From positions 62,001 through 126,000 of the forward strand of contig CAMYJH010000022.1 in NCBI GenBank assembly GCA_947258715.1: a stretch of DNA of 64,000 nucleotides, written 5' to 3'. The position numbers and the translations under genes are program-made. The notes under the pieces are model-generated. The model was not told where the DNA came from, ran no database searches, and was given only the letters and a program-made list of their open reading frames with translations. Positions 51,707 through 61,219 of the stretch are shown here, piece by piece. The stretch's first letter is position 1. Every line of letters starts with the position of its first letter. The DNA comes from an uncultured Gammaproteobacteria bacterium (GTDB taxonomy: Bacteria; Pseudomonadota; Gammaproteobacteria; HK1).

Positions 51707-53025
51707 ACTACGAGCTGATTGCGCTGATGATGTTCGTCTCCATGATGATCATGCTGCTCACCGGGCAGCGCGTCTTCGGCGCCATCGGCATCGTCGCTAC
51801 CGCATCCGCCTTGCTTCTTTGGGGAGAGGGCGGCATCGAGATGCCCTTCAGCGCCGCATTCAAGCTGTTCAACTGGTATCCGCTGCTGACCCTGCCGCTG
51901 TTCATCTACATGGGGTACATGCTGTCGGAATCCGGAATTGCGAGCGATCTCTATCGCGCCTTCCACGTCTGGTTTGGGCCCTTGAGCGGCGGCTTGGCCA
52001 TCGGCACCATCGGCCTCATGGTGGTGATATCGGCCATGAACGGACTCAGCGTCGCCGGCATGGCCATCGGGGCGACCATCGCGCTTCCGGAAATGCTCCG
52101 GCGCGGCTACGACAAGAAAATGATCACCGGCGTGATCCAGGCCGGCAGCTCGCTGGGGATCCTGGTCCCGCCGAGCGTGGTGCTGGTGCTATACGGAATG
52201 ATCGCCCGGCAGCCGGTGGGACAGCTCTGGCTGGCCGGCGTTTTCCCAGGTCTCTTGATGGCGACCCTGTTCGTTTTATACATCGCCATCCGCTGCAGGC
52301 TCCAGCCGGAGCTGGGGCGGCCGCTGCCTCCTGAAGAGCGGGATGTCGGCTGGGGAGAAAAATTACGCCTGCTCAGGGCCGGGATCATTCCCTTTGTGAT
52401 TTTCTTTTTCATGACCGGGCTTTTTATCATGGGCGTCACCAGTCTGGTGGAAAGCTCGGCGGTCGGAGCCGTGTCGGCGACGCTTGCCGCCCTGGTCAAG
52501 AAGCGGCTGACGCGCCAGGTTCTGGAAGACACCGTACGCAAATCGCTGGGCATCAGCTGCATGTTCATGTGGGTGATCCTGGCGGCACTTTCATTCGGCG
52601 CCGTGTTCGACGGTCTCGGCGCGGTCAAGGCGATCGAGTCGCTGTTTATCGAAAGATGGGGATTGAGTCCCTGGGGCGTGCTCATCATGATGCAGCTGTC
52701 CTACCTGCTCATGGGCACCTTTCTCGACGATACGGCGATGCTGGTGATTGTGGCCCCGCTCTATGTGCCTCTGATCATCAGCTTGGGCTTTGACCCCATC
52801 TGGTACGGCGTTCTCTATACCATCACCTGCCAGATCGCCTACATGACGCCGCCCTTCGGCTACAACCTTTTCCTCATGCGTGCGATGGCGCCTCCGGAGA
52901 TCACCCTTGGCGACATCTACCGCTCCATCATTCCGTTCGTGCTCGTCATGTGCTTAGGTCTTGCCATCGTAACCGCGTTCCCCGAGATCGCGCTTTGGCT
53001 GCCCCATTACATCTACGGAAAATGA
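51703..53025 (+). CDS. TRAP transporter large permease subunit (DctM type)
   Basis: Inner-membrane protein of 440 residues with about 11-12 membrane segments of the DctM family; QAGSSLGILVPPSVVLVLYG and the later FLDDTAMLVIVAPLYVP are typical. The ATG at 51703 overlaps the stop codon of dctQ-like gene (ATGA), which implies translational coupling. The frame is open upstream but the family N-terminus (MNYELIALMMFVSMMIM) fixes the start. Confidence 0.93.
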   Translation: MNYELIALMMFVSMMIMLLTGQRVFGAIGIVATASALLLWGEGGIEMPFSAAFKLFNWYPLLTLPLFIYMGYMLSESGIASDLYRAFHVWFGPLSGGLAIGTIGLMVVISAMNGLSVAGMAIGATIALPEMLRRGYDKKMITGVIQAGSSLGILVPPSVVLVLYGMIARQPVGQLWLAGVFPGLLMATLFVLYIAIRCRLQPELGRPLPPEERDVGWGEKLRLLRAGIIPFVIFFFMTGLFIMGVTSLVESSAVGAVSATLAALVKKRLTRQVLEDTVRKSLGISCMFMWVILAALSFGAVFDGLGAVKAIESLFIERWGLSPWGVLIMMQLSYLLMGTFLDDTAMLVIVAPLYVPLIISLGFDPIWYGVLYTITCQIAYMTPPFGYNLFLMRAMAPPEITLGDIYRSIIPFVLVMCLGLAIVTAFPEIALWLPHYIYGK

Positions 53026-53106
53026 GGCGGCTGGCGCTTAGGCTTCCAGCCCGGCCGTGTGCCACGGCGTCACGGTGCGACGGGGCGTGATTACAGCTTA
53101 AAGCGA

Positions 53107-54165
53107 TCAGGAAGCTTCGCTTTTGGCCCCGCCGACGCTGGCCTCGGGACCGAGCATAATTGCCATCCAGCGGGTTTCCTGGCTGCTATCGAGGGCGATC
53201 TTCAGAGTCATGGTGAGCGGAACCGACAGCAGCATGCCCACCGGCCCAAGAACCCACCCCCAGAACACCAGCGATAGGAACACCACCAGCGTCGACAGCC
53301 CGAGACCGCGGCCCATGAAACGTGGCTCGATCATGTTACCGACGACGATGTTGACCACCAGGTAACCGAGCGCGACCCATAAGGCGCTGATCGGGCCGAG
53401 CTGCACCACCGTCAGCATCAGCGCCGGCACCGCGGCGATGATGGAACCGATGCTGGGAACGTAGTTGAGCAGGAAAGCGAGCAGCCCCCACAGCACCGCA
53501 TACTCGACGCCCATGATCGCCAGCCACACCCCAATGGCGATGCCGGTGCCGAGACTCGAAAGCGTTTTGATGGCGAGATATCGAATCAGATTTTCGGTGA
53601 TCTGCTCGAAGCGCTTGAGCTTCTTTTCTGGATTCTCGATGGCGGCGCGAACCTTACGCGGAAAGCTGTGCGCCTCGAACAGGATGAAAATCACGGTGAG
53701 GAAGATCAGAAACGCGTTGGTCAGCACACGGCCGAAGCCGTTGAAGATGTCGCGCACGAGCTCGATGGCCTTGCCCGGGTTGAAGTCGCCCACTACCTGC
53801 TCCCGGGTTATCTGAATGCCGTGGGAGCTGAGCCAGGTCAACAGCCCGCCGAATTGTTCCTTCAGCCGGGTCTTGTAAAACGGGATATCGCGGGAAAAAT
53901 CGTTGATGGAGGTTCCCAGCAGCGTGGTGATGCCGAAAGCGACGGCGACAATTCCAGTGATCACCGTCAGCATCGCAAGCCATTTCGGCAGGCCCCGATT
54001 TTCCAGCCAGAACAGCGGCGGGGCGCTGATAATGGCGACGAAAATCGACAGCAGGAACGAAACCACAATCGGCGCGGCGGCCCGCAGGCCGGCTACTACT
54101 ACGACGAACGCCGCGAAGGTGATCAGAATGTTAGCCGCCCGCGGCCTCTGGGGGGCTTGGGACAT
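53107..54165 (-). CDS. AI-2E/PerM-family transporter
   Basis: Inner-membrane protein of 352 residues with about seven to eight membrane segments, AI-2 exporter (PerM/YdiK) family. The tail region GYLVVNIVVGNMIEPRFMGRGLGLSTLVVFLSL is the family signature. The frame is open to 54267; the ATG at 54165 gives MSQAPQRPRAANILITF, a reasonable start. It converges with the TRAP operon and is divergent from nadE. The exported compound is unknown. Confidence 0.88.
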   Translation of the reverse strand: MSQAPQRPRAANILITFAAFVVVVAGLRAAAPIVVSFLLSIFVAIISAPPLFWLENRGLPKWLAMLTVITGIVAVAFGITTLLGTSINDFSRDIPFYKTRLKEQFGGLLTWLSSHGIQITREQVVGDFNPGKAIELVRDIFNGFGRVLTNAFLIFLTVIFILFEAHSFPRKVRAAIENPEKKLKRFEQITENLIRYLAIKTLSSLGTGIAIGVWLAIMGVEYAVLWGLLAFLLNYVPSIGSIIAAVPALMLTVVQLGPISALWVALGYLVVNIVVGNMIEPRFMGRGLGLSTLVVFLSLVFWGWVLGPVGMLLSVPLTMTLKIALDSSQETRWMAIMLGPEASVGGAKSEAS

Positions 54166-54287
54166 GGCTGGTCGTCGACTCCCTGGTTGCTGGAACAGAT
54201 CCCGTCTTCCGTGACATGCTAAATAGGTATAGACGTGACTGAGACGCGATTCTACTGGAAACACCACGCCTGGCCGAGACGCTGCGG

Positions 54288-56222
54288 ATGAAATTCAATC
54301 AGCTGCCGAGTATCGCTCTGGTGCAGATGGAGGTTCGGGCGGGACGCCCGGATCTGAATCTCGCTCGCATGCTGGAGCACATGGAACGCGCCAGAGACGC
54401 GGGCGCCGAAATCGTGGCCTTCTCGGAAATGTGCATTCCGGGCTACATCATCGGCGACCTATGGGAAGTGGACGCGATGGTGGAGGATTTCGCCGCCTAC
54501 AGCGCCGAAATCGTTGCCGCCAGCGAGGCACTGACGGTGCTTTTCGGCAACGTGGCGGTTGACAGAGCGCGCATCGGCGAAGACGGCCGCCTGCGTAAAT
54601 ACAACGCCGTGCACGTCTGTCGTGACGGCCACTATCTCGGTCGGCCGGACGCGCCCGAGGGTTTGCCTCCCGGTGTGCAGCCGAAGACGCTTCACCCCAA
54701 CTATCGTTTTTTCGATGACGACCGGCATTTTTATTCGCTGCGCAAGCTCGCTGCCGCCGAGGGTCTTCCCTTAAACGACTGGCTGGTGCCGTTCCAAGTT
54801 CCACGGCGCGGGGGCGGCAGCTTCCGTTTCGGGGTCCAGCTGTGTGAGGACATCTGGTGTCAGGACTATTGCCACGATCGAGACTTGCTGGACACGCTCA
54901 AGGTTTTTCACCAGCACGGGGCGGACGCGGTTTTCAATCTCTCCGCATCGCCCTGGACCTGGCAGAAAAACGCCAAGCGCAGCCGGGTGGTGCATGACGT
55001 GCTTGCGCGCTCGCCGCTGCCTTTCTTCTACATCAATCACATCGGCGCACAGAACAACGGCAAGAACATCCTGGTCTTCGACGGCGACACCACGGCCTAC
55101 GCCTCTGACGGCGAGATCTGCCGGCGCGCCATCTCCTGGCAGGAGCAGGCGCTAATGCTGCCGGACGGCGATGCGGCCGCCGCGCCCCCCAAGAGCGGTC
55201 TGGACGACATCTATAACGGCATCCTTACCGGCTTGATGCACCTGGACCATATTCGCGACCAGGAGAACCGGTTCCTCATCGGTGTCAGCGGCGGCATCGA
55301 TTCCAGCGTCAGCCTCGCGATGCTGGTCCAGGGTTTCGGCCCCCATCGGGTGTTCGCGGTCAACATGCCGACCCGCTTCAATGCCGAGGTGACCCAGAAC
55401 AACGCGCGTCACATCTGCGAACAATTGAAGGTGGACTACTTGGTCTGTCCGATCCAGGATCTGTATGAGCTGTTGTCGAGCAAGATCCGAAACAGCGGCT
55501 TTCCCGGGGCGCCCGGGAGCTACACCCGTCTGGTTGACGAGAACATTCAGGCCCGCATTCGCGGCGCCGACGTGCTCGCGGGTATCGCCGCAAAATGCGG
55601 GCTCATCTTCACCAACAACGGCAACAAGACAGAAGTCGCGCTCGGCTATTCGACGCTCTACGGCGACGTCAGCGGCGCGGTCGCGCCGATTGCCGATCTC
55701 TATAAGACCCAGGTTTTCGAGCTGGCCCGGTACCTGAACCAGGACGTCTTCGGCCGAGAGGTCATTCCCTCGAACCTGATCGACGGCGAGGTGGTGCCGA
55801 GCGCGGAGCTTTCCGAAGCCCAGGACGTGACCAAGGGACTCGGCGATCCCATCCGTTACGGCTATCACGACGCCCTGCTGCGTCAGCTCATCGAGTACCG
55901 CAAGCATCCGCTGGACGTGCTGCAGTGGTTTGCCGCCGGCCGGCTGCTGAACGAACTCGATTACGACGATGAGGCCGGGTTTCTTCGTCACTTCCCCGAC
56001 ACGGCCGCCTGGATCGAGGATCTCGAGTGGGTGGAGCGGCAACTTAGGGTCAACTTCTTCAAGCGCATCCAGGCGCCGCCCATCATCGTGTTGAGCAAGC
56101 GCGCTTTCGGCTTCGACCTGCGCGAATCCCAGCTTCCCGAGTATTTCCCGAGGGCTTACGCGGCGCTGAAATCGGAGCTCCTCGGCCGCGACATCCGTTC
56201 CGCCTACTCAGACTCCGATTGA
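54288..56222 (+). CDS. nadE: glutamine-dependent NAD+ synthetase
   Basis: Enzyme of 644 residues that amidates deamido-NAD with glutamine as nitrogen source. The N-terminal nitrilase domain has Glu in AFSEMCIPG (about 47) and the nucleophile Cys in GVQLCEDIW (about 186); the C-terminal NAD synthetase domain has the P-loop VSGGIDSS (about 333-340). The length fits two-domain NadE. It is transcribed divergently from PerM; the 123-bp gap between the two starts has no unusual features. Confidence 0.95.
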   Translation: MKFNQLPSIALVQMEVRAGRPDLNLARMLEHMERARDAGAEIVAFSEMCIPGYIIGDLWEVDAMVEDFAAYSAEIVAASEALTVLFGNVAVDRARIGEDGRLRKYNAVHVCRDGHYLGRPDAPEGLPPGVQPKTLHPNYRFFDDDRHFYSLRKLAAAEGLPLNDWLVPFQVPRRGGGSFRFGVQLCEDIWCQDYCHDRDLLDTLKVFHQHGADAVFNLSASPWTWQKNAKRSRVVHDVLARSPLPFFYINHIGAQNNGKNILVFDGDTTAYASDGEICRRAISWQEQALMLPDGDAAAAPPKSGLDDIYNGILTGLMHLDHIRDQENRFLIGVSGGIDSSVSLAMLVQGFGPHRVFAVNMPTRFNAEVTQNNARHICEQLKVDYLVCPIQDLYELLSSKIRNSGFPGAPGSYTRLVDENIQARIRGADVLAGIAAKCGLIFTNNGNKTEVALGYSTLYGDVSGAVAPIADLYKTQVFELARYLNQDVFGREVIPSNLIDGEVVPSAELSEAQDVTKGLGDPIRYGYHDALLRQLIEYRKHPLDVLQWFAAGRLLNELDYDDEAGFLRHFPDTAAWIEDLEWVERQLRVNFFKRIQAPPIIVLSKRAFGFDLRESQLPEYFPRAYAALKSELLGRDIRSAYSDSD

Positions 56223-56357
56223 TCCGGGTTGATGGCGGGGCTTTCGAAAACTGCCGGGCTTTATTAAGGTGCGCGTCGAGTTTTGCCATCGTTCTGGGCG
56301 AGTACGCAGCGTGAATTCTCACCAGGCAGAGCAGGCTCTTTTTCGGGCAGCCAAGAC

Positions 56358-57137
56358 ATGACCAAGACGCTTGGCGTTGCCGTCATCCACGGGATGGGCT
56401 CCCAGCGCAGCAAGGCTTTCGCCGATCCCCTGATCGAGGAGCTGGAATCGCGCCTCGAGCAGCCAGGGAAGGTCGCCTGGCGGCGCATATTCTGGGCGGA
56501 CGTGTTGAGCGCGCGGCAGAATAGATATCTCAAGACGGCGAACCGGAACAACCAGCTGGATTTCTTCACCCTTCGCCGCTTCGTGATCAGCGCGCTGGGA
56601 GACGCTTCGGCATACCGGCGAGTCGATGACGACACCAAAAGTACCTACGGCCGAATTCATACCATCATCCGTGACGAAGTGGCAGCGCTGAGGCAAGAGC
56701 TGGGCGGCGACGAAGCGCCGCTGGTGATCCTTGCCCACTCTCTGGGCGGACACGTCATGTCCAACTACATTTGGGACATTCAGAAGCGAAACGCTATCGT
56801 CGAGCCGGGCGATAACGATTTCGAGCGCATGCGCACCTTGGTTGGACTGGTCACCTTCGGCTGTAATATCCCCTTGTTTACCTTCGCCTTGGATAGAATC
56901 GTCCCCATATCTCTTCCCCAGGGAGCGAAGTGGCTTAATTTCTTCGATCCGGACGACGTGCTCGGCTATCCTCTCAAACCGCTGAGCCCGGAATACCGGC
57001 GAACCGTGAATCGAGACATTGCCATCAACGTGGAAGGCATCGCATCCAACTGGAACCCGTTGTCCCACTCGAAATACTGGACCGACAACGATTTCACCAA
57101 GCCGGTGGCCCGCCTGCTGGACAGACTCATTGAATAA
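56358..57137 (+). CDS. alpha/beta hydrolase-like protein
   Basis: Protein of 259 residues that looks like an alpha/beta hydrolase. VAVIHGMGSQ near the N-terminus matches the oxyanion-strand region; the nucleophile elbow is AHSLGGHVM (G-x-S-x-G-like, Ser about 136) and His is likely in NWNPLSHSKYW. The acid residue is not certain. No signal peptide. The longer frame from 56283 begins with TTG and lacks family similarity; ATG 56358 is preferred. Its role is unknown; the next gene follows after about 40 bp. Confidence 0.7.
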   Translation: MTKTLGVAVIHGMGSQRSKAFADPLIEELESRLEQPGKVAWRRIFWADVLSARQNRYLKTANRNNQLDFFTLRRFVISALGDASAYRRVDDDTKSTYGRIHTIIRDEVAALRQELGGDEAPLVILAHSLGGHVMSNYIWDIQKRNAIVEPGDNDFERMRTLVGLVTFGCNIPLFTFALDRIVPISLPQGAKWLNFFDPDDVLGYPLKPLSPEYRRTVNRDIAINVEGIASNWNPLSHSKYWTDNDFTKPVARLLDRLIE

Positions 57138-57177
57138 GATTGATGGATTGGGAATTTTTTCACCATTGACCAGCGCG

Positions 57178-58083
57178 GTGTTGCTCAAGCGCCTTGCCTG
57201 GCTGGCTTTAGTCCTCGCGAGCGCCGCCTCTGCGCAGGGCGTGCCTCAGGGCGTCGATTCCGCCGCCGTCCAGCGATTTGAGCGGGCGGTGGCGCTGAGC
57301 CGAGAGAATCCGGCCGCGGCCATCGGGATGTTCGAGGCGCTGACCAAAGACCATCCAAGCTGGCCGGAACCCTACAACAACCTGGCCGTGCTTTACGCCG
57401 ACAAGGGCAATGAGAAAAAAGCCGAGCAGGCCCTGCTGGCCGCCATGGCGACCCACCCCAGCTATTCCCTGGTTCACAAAAACCTGGAGGCGCTCTATGC
57501 GGGCATGGCCGGGCGCGCTTACCGCAAAGCGCTCAACGACGACAGCGCGGTACCTGAGCCGCCGACGCTGAGGCTGGCGGAGCGCATTGGCGCCGCGACC
57601 CTGACCGCCAGCGCTGCCGGGACCCCGGTGGCCATGGGCGAGCAGCCACCTAAACCTGAGCCGAAACCCCCGGTCGAGGTCGCCGCGGCGAGCGCCACAC
57701 CCGCCGCGCCGGAAGCGGCAAGGCCGGAAACAGCAGAGGAAGCGCGCCGTGCGGTGTTGTCGACAGTGGCCTCGTGGCGGGAGGCTTGGTCGTCCCAGGA
57801 CGTGGATCGCTACCTGAGTTTTTACGGCCATCATTTCGATCCCGGCCGAGGAATGACCCGGGAGCACTGGGCCGCAATTCGACGCAAACGCGTCGCCGCA
57901 CCGGAGTTCATTCAGCTGCAGATCCGGAATCCCAGCGTCAGTTTCGAGGCCGCCGATCGGGTCTCGGTGCGATTCCTGCAGATCTACAGCTCCAACACCT
58001 TCGACGGACAGACCGTCAAAACCCTGCGCCTGTCCCGGGGCAGCAACGGCTGGAAGATCATTCGCGAAGAGACGGGCGGCTAG
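57178..58083 (+). CDS. exported TPR protein with a C-terminal SnoaL-like domain
   Basis: Protein of 301 residues. A signal peptide (LLKRLAWLALVLASAASAQG) is followed by a TPR-like helical part (about 25-110), a Pro/Ala-rich linker (about 135-185) and a C-terminal NTF2/SnoaL-like domain (SWREAWSSQDVDRYLSFYGHHFDP, about 190-300) similar to that of periplasmic L,D-transpeptidase-associated proteins. GTG at 57178 is the best start; TTG at 57130 is an alternative. Function is unknown; a cell-wall connection is possible. Confidence 0.75.
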   Translation: MLLKRLAWLALVLASAASAQGVPQGVDSAAVQRFERAVALSRENPAAAIGMFEALTKDHPSWPEPYNNLAVLYADKGNEKKAEQALLAAMATHPSYSLVHKNLEALYAGMAGRAYRKALNDDSAVPEPPTLRLAERIGAATLTASAAGTPVAMGEQPPKPEPKPPVEVAAASATPAAPEAARPETAEEARRAVLSTVASWREAWSSQDVDRYLSFYGHHFDPGRGMTREHWAAIRRKRVAAPEFIQLQIRNPSVSFEAADRVSVRFLQIYSSNTFDGQTVKTLRLSRGSNGWKIIREETGG

Positions 58084-58630
58084 GCCGGGCGTCGAAGCGT
58101 AGCGGCGATGCGACCGCCATCGGGCCTCCGCGCTCGCGCCCGCTGGGGCGAGATCCCGTGCCGGGGCTGCATTATGCCTGTGCCCAGGACGGGGAGCGCG
58201 CGGTTTCGCCTTTGCCGCGGCTGACGACGGGGACGAGTACGCGGCGACAGCGTGCTTTTCGCCATCGCCCCTCAGCGATTTGTACCATCACACTTTGCTG
58301 CACAAAGAACCCGTAATCCTCTGAATATGTGGGGTTCTTCAATAGGGATCCTCGCCACTGCCGGCGTGCCGCTGAAACCTCAACCATGCTCGGGGCCCCG
58401 TCGCGACGCGAGACCACGCCTGCAAACCCGGGCGAAACCGCCTCGCCCGGGATTGGCTCGATGAGACTGGAACCTATCTCGAGGTTAGCGAGCTTGGATA
58501 TGACAAGGCAAAAACAGGCCTGATAAGCGCAGTTTAGGGGCCAGTAAATGAGCATTTTGAGCCTGTTTTTAACGCCGTTAAGCTAAGCACGGCAATTTTG
58601 AGGCGGGTTCTAAGCAGGCCTTTGCTACGG
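58084..58630. other. intergenic region with inverted repeats
   Basis: 547 bp with no convincing gene. It has a perfect hairpin CCCGGGCGA/TCGCCCGGG (58427-58451) and a long inverted repeat AAAAACAGGC (58510-58519) with GCCTGTTTTT (58561-58570). The latter may be a remnant of a small mobile element or a terminator. A 127-codon frame on the minus strand (58172-58555) is not protein-like. Confidence 0.55.
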
Positions 58631-59215
58631 TTAATTGACTGAGTTGCGAAAGGCCACCAGCTGCGCCAGCGCCATGTTGCGCCCGTCGGGATCTATTACC
58701 AGGCCCTCGCGGTAATAGCGGATGTCGAGTTCGGCGAACTGCTGTCGCAGCTCGCCGGGGGCGAGACGGAATTCCGGGTCCTTGGGTCCGTCGACTTCGA
58801 GGTCGGTGCGAAAATGGTGCTCGTAGAGGAGGGCACCGCCGGGTTTTAACCCGGCCGCAAGGTGTGGCAGCAGCCGCCGATTGACGTAGCGCGCCACCAC
58901 GATGAGATCGTATTGGCTGTTTGCGGGGACGAAGTTGTCCAGATCCGCCTCGATCCAGTTGACCTCGAGTCCCCGTTCCCTGGCTTTCGCCCGCGCCTGC
59001 TCGAGGGCAAAGGGCGCGATGTCCACGGCATCCACTTCATAGCCGCAGGCGGCGAGATACAATGCGTTGCGCCCGGCGCCGCAAGCGAGGTCCAGCGCGC
59101 GGCCCGGAGGCAGTTCCCGCTGCCACTTTTGCAGGAGCACGGTCTCCCTGGGTCGGGCACGATAGCTGCCGTCCCGATAGCGCTGGTCCCATCTTTTTCG
59201 ATCTGCGTCGCTCAT
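58631..59215 (-). CDS. class I SAM-dependent methyltransferase, TehB-like
   Basis: Protein of 194 residues. Motif I ALDLACGAGRNALYLA binds S-adenosylmethionine, followed by VDAVDIAPFAL and EADLDNF. It resembles the TehB/thiopurine-type group in size and order. Substrate unknown. Confidence 0.85.
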   Translation of the reverse strand: MSDADRKRWDQRYRDGSYRARPRETVLLQKWQRELPPGRALDLACGAGRNALYLAACGYEVDAVDIAPFALEQARAKARERGLEVNWIEADLDNFVPANSQYDLIVVARYVNRRLLPHLAAGLKPGGALLYEHHFRTDLEVDGPKDPEFRLAPGELRQQFAELDIRYYREGLVIDPDGRNMALAQLVAFRNSVN

Positions 59216-59360
59216 GGATCCGGGGTTTGGGTTTGTTGCTTCAAAAGTTTATAGCAGTCTGGGCCGAGATGAATCTAAAGTAGACTGCATCGCCTGGACT
59301 TGAGTCTGAGGCTCCGCTGACTCCGTATTTTCGACTCTAAATCGGTGACATAAAACGGCC

Positions 59361-60596
59361 ATGCAAATGGAACTTGCGCTCAAGCAATCGCGACGATCCG
59401 CCCGGGTCATCGGCATCATCAGCAGCGCGCATTTCTTCAGCCACTTCTACATGCTGCTGCTGCCGCCGCTGTTTCCGCTTCTGCGGGATGTTTACGGTGT
59501 GGGCTTTACCGAGCTCGGTCTCGCCATCACCGTCTACAGCTTCACCACGGCGCTCACTCAGGCGCCGGTGGGCTTCCTGGTTGACCGATACGGTGCGCGG
59601 GCAATCCTGATCGGCGGGCTGGTGCTGGAATCGCTGGCCTTCGTGCTGATCGGCGTCATACCCGAATATGCTGCGCTTCTCGGACTCATGGTTCTTGCCG
59701 GACTCGGAAACGCCGTCTTTCATCCCGCAGACTACTCCATCCTCAACGCGTCGGTGGATTCGGAACGCATGGGCCGCGCGTTTTCGATCCACACCTTCGC
59801 CGGGCAGCTGGGGAACGCCGTGGCCCCCATCACCATGATCTTCCTCATGACGCTCACCGACTGGCGGACGGGGCTGATAATCTGCGGCCTCTGCGGCGGC
59901 GCGGTGGCGCTGGTGATCCTGTTCAACTCCGAGGTCATCCGCGACACCAAGCCGAGCGAGTCGGAGCAGGCTAAGAACCATTCTTCTGGGTCGAGGCGCG
60001 GGCTCAATCTGCTGTTCAGCTTTCCCATCCTCTGCGGGGTGTTGTTCTTCGTCGGCATCTCCATGTTCGGACACGGCATCAATACCTTCAGCGTCTCCAC
60101 GCTGACGGAGATCTATGACGCGCCGCTCACCGAGGTGGGTTTCGTGCTCACCGCTTATCTGTTTGCCGCCCCCGTGGGCGTGCTTCTCGGCGGCTGGGTC
60201 GCAGACCGGGTGAAGCGCCACGATGCCGTCGCCGCGGCCTGCTTCCTGATTATGGCGGCGTGTCTGTTCGCCGTAGCCGCACTCTCGATGACTCTGTTTG
60301 CGATCTCGCTTCTTTTTGCGATCGCGGGCCTGTTCGGAGGCATGGTCGCGCCCTCTCGAGACATGATGATCCGCTCGGTGACGCCCCCGGGTGAGATGGG
60401 CAAGGTGTTCGGATTCGTATCCACCGGCTTCAACATCGGCGGCATAGTGGCGCCTCCGGTCTTCGGATACATTCTCGATCACGCCGATCCGCGCTCCGTG
60501 TTCTGGACCGTCGGCGCCATTGCCATCGTCACCGTTGCAACGGTGCTCTACACCGGCCGACAGGGCAGGCGCGAAGTCGCGCTTCAGCAAGGATGA
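59361..60596 (+). CDS. MFS transporter
   Basis: Inner-membrane protein of 411 residues with about 12 membrane segments of the major facilitator superfamily. The loop between segments 2 and 3 has GFLVDRYGAR, the usual G-x-x-x-D-x-x-G-R-R/K type motif. A central loop (about 190-215) is hydrophilic and charged. The substrate is unknown; FSS/nitrate-like or efflux roles are possible. Confidence 0.85.
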   Translation: MQMELALKQSRRSARVIGIISSAHFFSHFYMLLLPPLFPLLRDVYGVGFTELGLAITVYSFTTALTQAPVGFLVDRYGARAILIGGLVLESLAFVLIGVIPEYAALLGLMVLAGLGNAVFHPADYSILNASVDSERMGRAFSIHTFAGQLGNAVAPITMIFLMTLTDWRTGLIICGLCGGAVALVILFNSEVIRDTKPSESEQAKNHSSGSRRGLNLLFSFPILCGVLFFVGISMFGHGINTFSVSTLTEIYDAPLTEVGFVLTAYLFAAPVGVLLGGWVADRVKRHDAVAAACFLIMAACLFAVAALSMTLFAISLLFAIAGLFGGMVAPSRDMMIRSVTPPGEMGKVFGFVSTGFNIGGIVAPPVFGYILDHADPRSVFWTVGAIAIVTVATVLYTGRQGRREVALQQG

Positions 60597-60634
60597 TTTC
60601 CCCGGGATGGCCTGCCAAATCTGATGAAGGTTTT

Positions 60635-60672
60635 GTCTACTGGATTCCCGCGAAAGCGGGAATCCAGTAGAC
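60635..60672. repeat. dispersed ATTCCCGC palindrome, copy 2
   Basis: The longest of the four copies: perfect 17-bp arms (60635-60651 and 60656-60672) around a GAAA loop, including GTCTACTGGATTCCCGC. Confidence 0.85.
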
Positions 60673-60722
60673 AACTTCTCCATTGAACTGCAGGTGCGCA
60701 AGGCCCAGCCTGAAAACGTTTC

Positions 60723-60748
60723 GGCGCAATACGCTTCGCTATTGCGCC
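60723..60748. repeat. REP-like hairpin GGCGCAATA/TATTGCGCC
   Basis: Arms GGCGCAATA (60723-60731) and TATTGCGCC (60740-60748) with loop CGCTTCGC, followed by CTACA, a repeat style dispersed in many proteobacterial genomes. Confidence 0.7.
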
Positions 60749-60759
60749 CTACACCTACT

Positions 60760-60950
60760 GAATCCGAGATTGAAGCCAGGCACCAAAACAAGGGATTGTT
60801 TTGAATCCGAGATTGAAGCCAGGCACCAAAACAAGGGATTGTTTTGAATCCGAGATTCCAAAACAAGGGATTGTTTTGAATCCGAGATTGAAGCCAGGCG
60901 CCAAAACCAGGAATCGTTTTGAACCCGAACTTGAAGCCAGGCATCATTTT
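60760..60950. repeat. 43-bp minisatellite with internal hairpins
   Basis: Tandem copies: 60760-60802 and 60803-60845 (43 bp each, identical), 60846-60877 (32 bp, internal deletion), 60878-60920 (43 bp, diverged) and 60921-60950 (partial). Each full unit carries CAAAACAA-GGGA-TTGTTTTG or a variant, a hairpin. Confidence 0.9.
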
Positions 60951-61064
60951 CTTGCTTGCCGATCACTATTATATTAGCGGCCTTTTGGGCGAATCTTCCG
61001 GAACGTGGAAGAGAAGCGATCCTAGGGGCGCCCTTTCCGCGCTGAGTCCCCCCTCGATCCCGCC

Positions 61065-61084
61065 ATTCCCGCGAAAGCGGAAAT
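61065..61084. repeat. dispersed ATTCCCGC palindrome, copy 3
   Basis: ATTCCCGC-GAAA-GCGGAAAT, one mismatch in the right arm, followed by CCAGTAG as in copy 2. Confidence 0.75.
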
Positions 61085-61219
61085 CCAGTAGTCAAATCTT
61101 CATTTAGTTCGTCGTCTCGTTGAGCCGACGCTACGACTTTAATCGACCGATGTACGGCATTGGAAATAAGCCGTATGACCTCACCCAACCTAGCGTCTAC
61201 CGTCTACCCGCTACTAAAG

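Larger units (their letters stand above)
60597..61219. other. repeat-rich intergenic region
   Basis: 623 bp with no gene: ATTCCCGC palindrome copies at 60635-60672 and 61065-61084, a REP-like hairpin at 60723-60748 and a minisatellite at 60760-60950. A long minus-strand frame (59337-60947) is an artefact across the MFS gene and these repeats. Confidence 0.75.

Noticed and set aside
58172-58555. 127-codon open frame on the minus strand
   Set aside because: No ribosome-binding site or recognisable domain; it overlaps hairpins and looks like a chance frame.
59337-60947. 536-codon minus-strand frame
   Set aside because: It is the complement of the MFS gene joined to the minisatellite, with highly charged His/Arg/Glu-rich composition typical of a shadow frame.
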